From NCBI GenBank assembly GCA_959606905.1, contig CAUHML010000135.1:1-8763 (forward strand): DNA of 8,763 nt, given 5' to 3'. This DNA is from an uncultured Bacteroides sp. Its GTDB lineage: Bacteria > Bacteroidota > Bacteroidia > Bacteroidales > Bacteroidaceae. The position numbers and the translations under genes were made by a program. Positions 6,294 through 8,763 of this stretch are shown here, piece by piece. The notes below the pieces were generated by a model. It did no database searches. It was not told where the DNA came from and worked only from the letters and a program-made list of their open reading frames with translations. The number at the start of each line of letters is the position of its first letter. The first letter of the stretch is position 1.

Positions 6294-8763
6294 ATGAAAC
6301 ACACATATTCATTTTCAATCTCATTATTATTAAGTTTTATTTATCTGTTCCATGCATCTGCACAACCTTATGTTATCAAACGCCTAGGAGTGGAAGACGG
6401 TATGTCCAGCAATTATGTAGTCAGTGTCACTCAAGATAAAAAGGGTTACTTATGGATAGCAACCGAATCTGGTCTTAACAGGTTTGATGGACGTCAATTC
6501 AACATCTATACCAAGAATAATTCAGGATTGAGTGGTAACGAACTGAATGTCGTACTTGCAGACCCCTATGAAAACAAAGTCTGGATAGGCACACAACGAG
6601 ATGGACTTTGTTATTTTGATTATGAAACAGAAACCATATCACGCATTCCTGCCACGGGCAATTATATGCTCAGTAATGATATCACAGACTTATCTGTTGC
6701 TGCCGACAGCGGCTTATGGATCACACATTATCATTTCGGAGTTGATTACTATGATCGGAAAACCAAACTGTTTACCCCCTATTCTTCTAAGAATGTAAAA
6801 GGTCTGGAAGGTAATAACTGGGTATCAAAAGAAGACGGTAACGGCAATCTGTACATTGGCCATCATCTCAGAGGATTAAGCATTGTATCCCTTAAAGACC
6901 GTACTGCAAAAAATTATCAGCATGACCCCAATAATCCTTATAGCATTCCCGATAATGAAGTACGCGCTCTATGCATAGACAAGAATAAGAATGTATGGGT
7001 AGGCACCAACAACGGTCTGGCACTTTTCAATCCGCAAAGCGAAAAATTCATCACATTCAAACACATAGAAGGAAATGAAAACTCATTATTGTCAGATCAG
7101 ATTCTTGATATCAAACAAATGAAAGACGGCACTCTATGGATATGTACCAACATGGGAGGAGTGAGTATTCTCAATCTCAGGGAAAATACATTTATATCTC
7201 CAGAAAAGATTACATTCTCCAATATTACGGTAACGAATGACAACCATGGATTATCCGGACCCAATGCACGAAGCATCATACAAGATTCATTCGGAAATAT
7301 TTGGATTGGCAACTACCGCGGTGGAGTGGATTTTATCAGTTATGCACAGCCATTATTCAACACCATTGCCTATACTATTGAAAAACAAGGTAAGATCAAT
7401 AATAAACAAGTATGGGGATTATGGGCAGATAATCACCAAATATGGCTGGGAGGAGAAGGTGAATTAGGAATTTATGAAAAAGGAAAGAAAACCAAAAACT
7501 TCTCTTTACACGAATGCCGGCTGCACCCACAAACACATATCAATGTGATTTACCAAGACAAACAAGAACGACTGTGGCTAGGCACTTATAAAAATGGCAT
7601 ATTGCTTTATACTCCCAAAGACGGACGTATCACCCGCATAGGAGATAAAGGCTCGGAGTTCCTCGATATCTGCTCCTTCAGTGAGGATATAAACGGCAAG
7701 ATATGGATAGGTACCCAAACGGGAATTTATTCTTATTTTAATAACCAATTGTCGTACGAGAAAGAATTAAACGCCCAGTTACCCGATATTATGGTACACG
7801 GTATCATACGGGACAAAAACGGGAAATTATGGGTAGGAACATTCGGCAAAGGAGTATGTGTGTTTGATGAAGATGATAAAAAGCTTTATAATTTCACAAC
7901 AGACCATTCATTTCCATCCAATGCCGTGAATTATATGATGGAAGATTCTCGCAAACGCATTCTTGTTGCCACCCGGGAAGGTATTATTATTTTTAAAGAT
8001 GTAAGTCAACCTAATGTCTTTGTGTCATTCGGTGCAAAGGAAGGTTTGGAAAACACACAGGTACGTGCCATACAGGAAGACCATGACGGCTATATATGGA
8101 TAAGCACCAATGGTGGCATTTCTCGTCTAGATGAAAAAAACAAAAGATTCTACAATTATAATTATCATGACGGTATACCTATGGGTGATTTCATGGATGG
8201 TTCCACTTGCATCACTCCAGACGGTACTCTGTTTTTCGGCTCCCAAAACGGGGCATGTTATTTCAATCCGCGTGAACTATCATCACCACGCGAAGTTTCC
8301 CCTGTTACCATCACCCAATTCTTTATCTATAATAAACAGACAGAAAGCAGGGATACCCGGTTACCGGTTCCAATCAGTAACAGAATTGTTGAGCTACCTT
8401 ATAATCAAAACACTTTCAACATATCTTTCAATGTGTTGGATTATACACAAAGTTCACAAGTAGAATTTTCATATATGCTGGAAGGACTTGAGAATGCATG
8501 GTACAGCACCCAAGGAGATAATCAGGTCACCTTCCGTAACATACCGCACGGCAACTATGTGTTTAAAGTGAAAACCCGATTTCGCAATCAGGAATGGAAC
8601 GAGAATGCAGCACAACTGACAGTGGTAATTGCTCCTCCCCTTTGGCTTACCTGGTATGCCAAATTGGGTTATGTCATATTGTTTATCTTCGCATTATATG
8701 CATTGCTCCGTTTTTATAAACGTAAACTGGACTTAGAGAGTTCACTGGAAGTGGAGCGCAAGC
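6294..8763 (+). CDS. Hybrid two-component system sensor/regulator (HTCS), periplasmic half; runs off right edge
   Basis: From the ATG at 6294 the frame stays open for 823 complete codons to the window end. A signal peptide, MKHTYSFSISLLLSFIYLF then HASA, is likely cleaved after residue 23. Next come 14 Reg_prop-type motifs (about residues 50-660), enough for two seven-bladed propellers: GYLWIATESGL (51), KVWIGTQRDGL, GLWITHYHFGV, NLYIGHHLRGL, NVWVGTNNGL (W235), TLWICTNMGGV, NIWIGNYRGGV, QIWLGGEGELG, RLWLGTYKNGI, KIWIGTQTGI, KLWVGTFGKGV, RILVATREGI, YIWISTNGGI and TLFFGSQNGA (about 645). A Y_Y_Y domain follows at about 720-781 (VEFSYMLEGLENAWYS), then one membrane helix (about 789-805) and a charged linker (RKLDLESSLEVERK). 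The expected HisKA, HATPase, receiver and AraC-type DNA-binding domains lie beyond the window. The family senses a glycan fragment in the periplasm and switches on the PUL; its place divergent from susCD fits that role. The ligand is unknown. Confidence 0.93.
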   Translation, partial: MKHTYSFSISLLLSFIYLFHASAQPYVIKRLGVEDGMSSNYVVSVTQDKKGYLWIATESGLNRFDGRQFNIYTKNNSGLSGNELNVVLADPYENKVWIGTQRDGLCYFDYETETISRIPATGNYMLSNDITDLSVAADSGLWITHYHFGVDYYDRKTKLFTPYSSKNVKGLEGNNWVSKEDGNGNLYIGHHLRGLSIVSLKDRTAKNYQHDPNNPYSIPDNEVRALCIDKNKNVWVGTNNGLALFNPQSEKFITFKHIEGNENSLLSDQILDIKQMKDGTLWICTNMGGVSILNLRENTFISPEKITFSNITVTNDNHGLSGPNARSIIQDSFGNIWIGNYRGGVDFISYAQPLFNTIAYTIEKQGKINNKQVWGLWADNHQIWLGGEGELGIYEKGKKTKNFSLHECRLHPQTHINVIYQDKQERLWLGTYKNGILLYTPKDGRITRIGDKGSEFLDICSFSEDINGKIWIGTQTGIYSYFNNQLSYEKELNAQLPDIMVHGIIRDKNGKLWVGTFGKGVCVFDEDDKKLYNFTTDHSFPSNAVNYMMEDSRKRILVATREGIIIFKDVSQPNVFVSFGAKEGLENTQVRAIQEDHDGYIWISTNGGISRLDEKNKRFYNYNYHDGIPMGDFMDGSTCITPDGTLFFGSQNGACYFNPRELSSPREVSPVTITQFFIYNKQTESRDTRLPVPISNRIVELPYNQNTFNISFNVLDYTQSSQVEFSYMLEGLENAWYSTQGDNQVTFRNIPHGNYVFKVKTRFRNQEWNENAAQLTVVIAPPLWLTWYAKLGYVILFIFALYALLRFYKRKLDLESSLEVERK

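Noticed and set aside
7097..7312. Minus-strand open frame within the sensor gene
   Set aside because: The plus-strand frame carries continuous Reg_prop motifs through this region, so this is an antisense shadow.
8131..8463. Plus-strand open frame of 110 codons in another frame near the right end
   Set aside because: It overlaps the sensor frame, which continues through the last Reg_prop motifs into the Y_Y_Y domain without interruption.

Overview
The window looks like part of a polysaccharide utilisation locus (PUL) from a gut Bacteroidales bacterium, most likely Bacteroides or Phocaeicola. The reasons are a SusC/SusD outer-membrane pair, a hybrid two-component-type sensor with Reg_prop propeller repeats, Bacteroides-type -7 promoter boxes (TAnnTTTG), AT-rich intergenic DNA and no Shine-Dalgarno sequence in the 15 bases before susD. 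The species cannot be fixed from this sequence alone.

Layout from left to right. (1) Bases 1-225, minus strand: the first 75 codons of a second SusC-like gene whose remainder lies left of the window. (2) Bases 226-626: no gene. This stretch holds the leader, -7 box and a candidate operator of that second susC, then the terminator and two further hairpins at the end of the susCD transcript. (3) Bases 627-2651, minus: SusD-like lipoprotein. (4) Bases 2667-5975, minus: full-length SusC-like TonB-dependent transporter, 15 bases upstream of susD and clearly in the same operon. (5) Bases 5976-6293: divergent control region. (6) Bases 6294-8763, plus: the periplasmic sensor half of a hybrid two-component regulator, with signal peptide, 14 Reg_prop motifs, a Y_Y_Y domain and one membrane helix. 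The reading frame is open to the window edge, so the kinase and DNA-binding half is missing from view.

How the parts work together (family knowledge plus inference). SusD captures a glycan on the cell surface and caps the SusC barrel, which imports oligosaccharides using TonB energy. The hybrid sensor binds a breakdown product in the periplasm and activates the susC promoter. The full-length SusC has no STN signalling domain, which fits control by the hybrid sensor rather than by an ECF sigma/anti-sigma pair. No glycoside hydrolase, lyase or esterase is present, so the substrate cannot be named.

The most interesting signal is regulatory. The two susC genes share about 79% identity over their first 225 bases, related leaders and perfect -7 boxes. 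Each also has an AT-rich dyad exactly 47 bases upstream of its -7 box. This suggests a tandem duplication that copied the control region, with both transporters possibly under the same regulator. I found no CRISPR array, tRNA, rRNA, transposase or evident new class of system.
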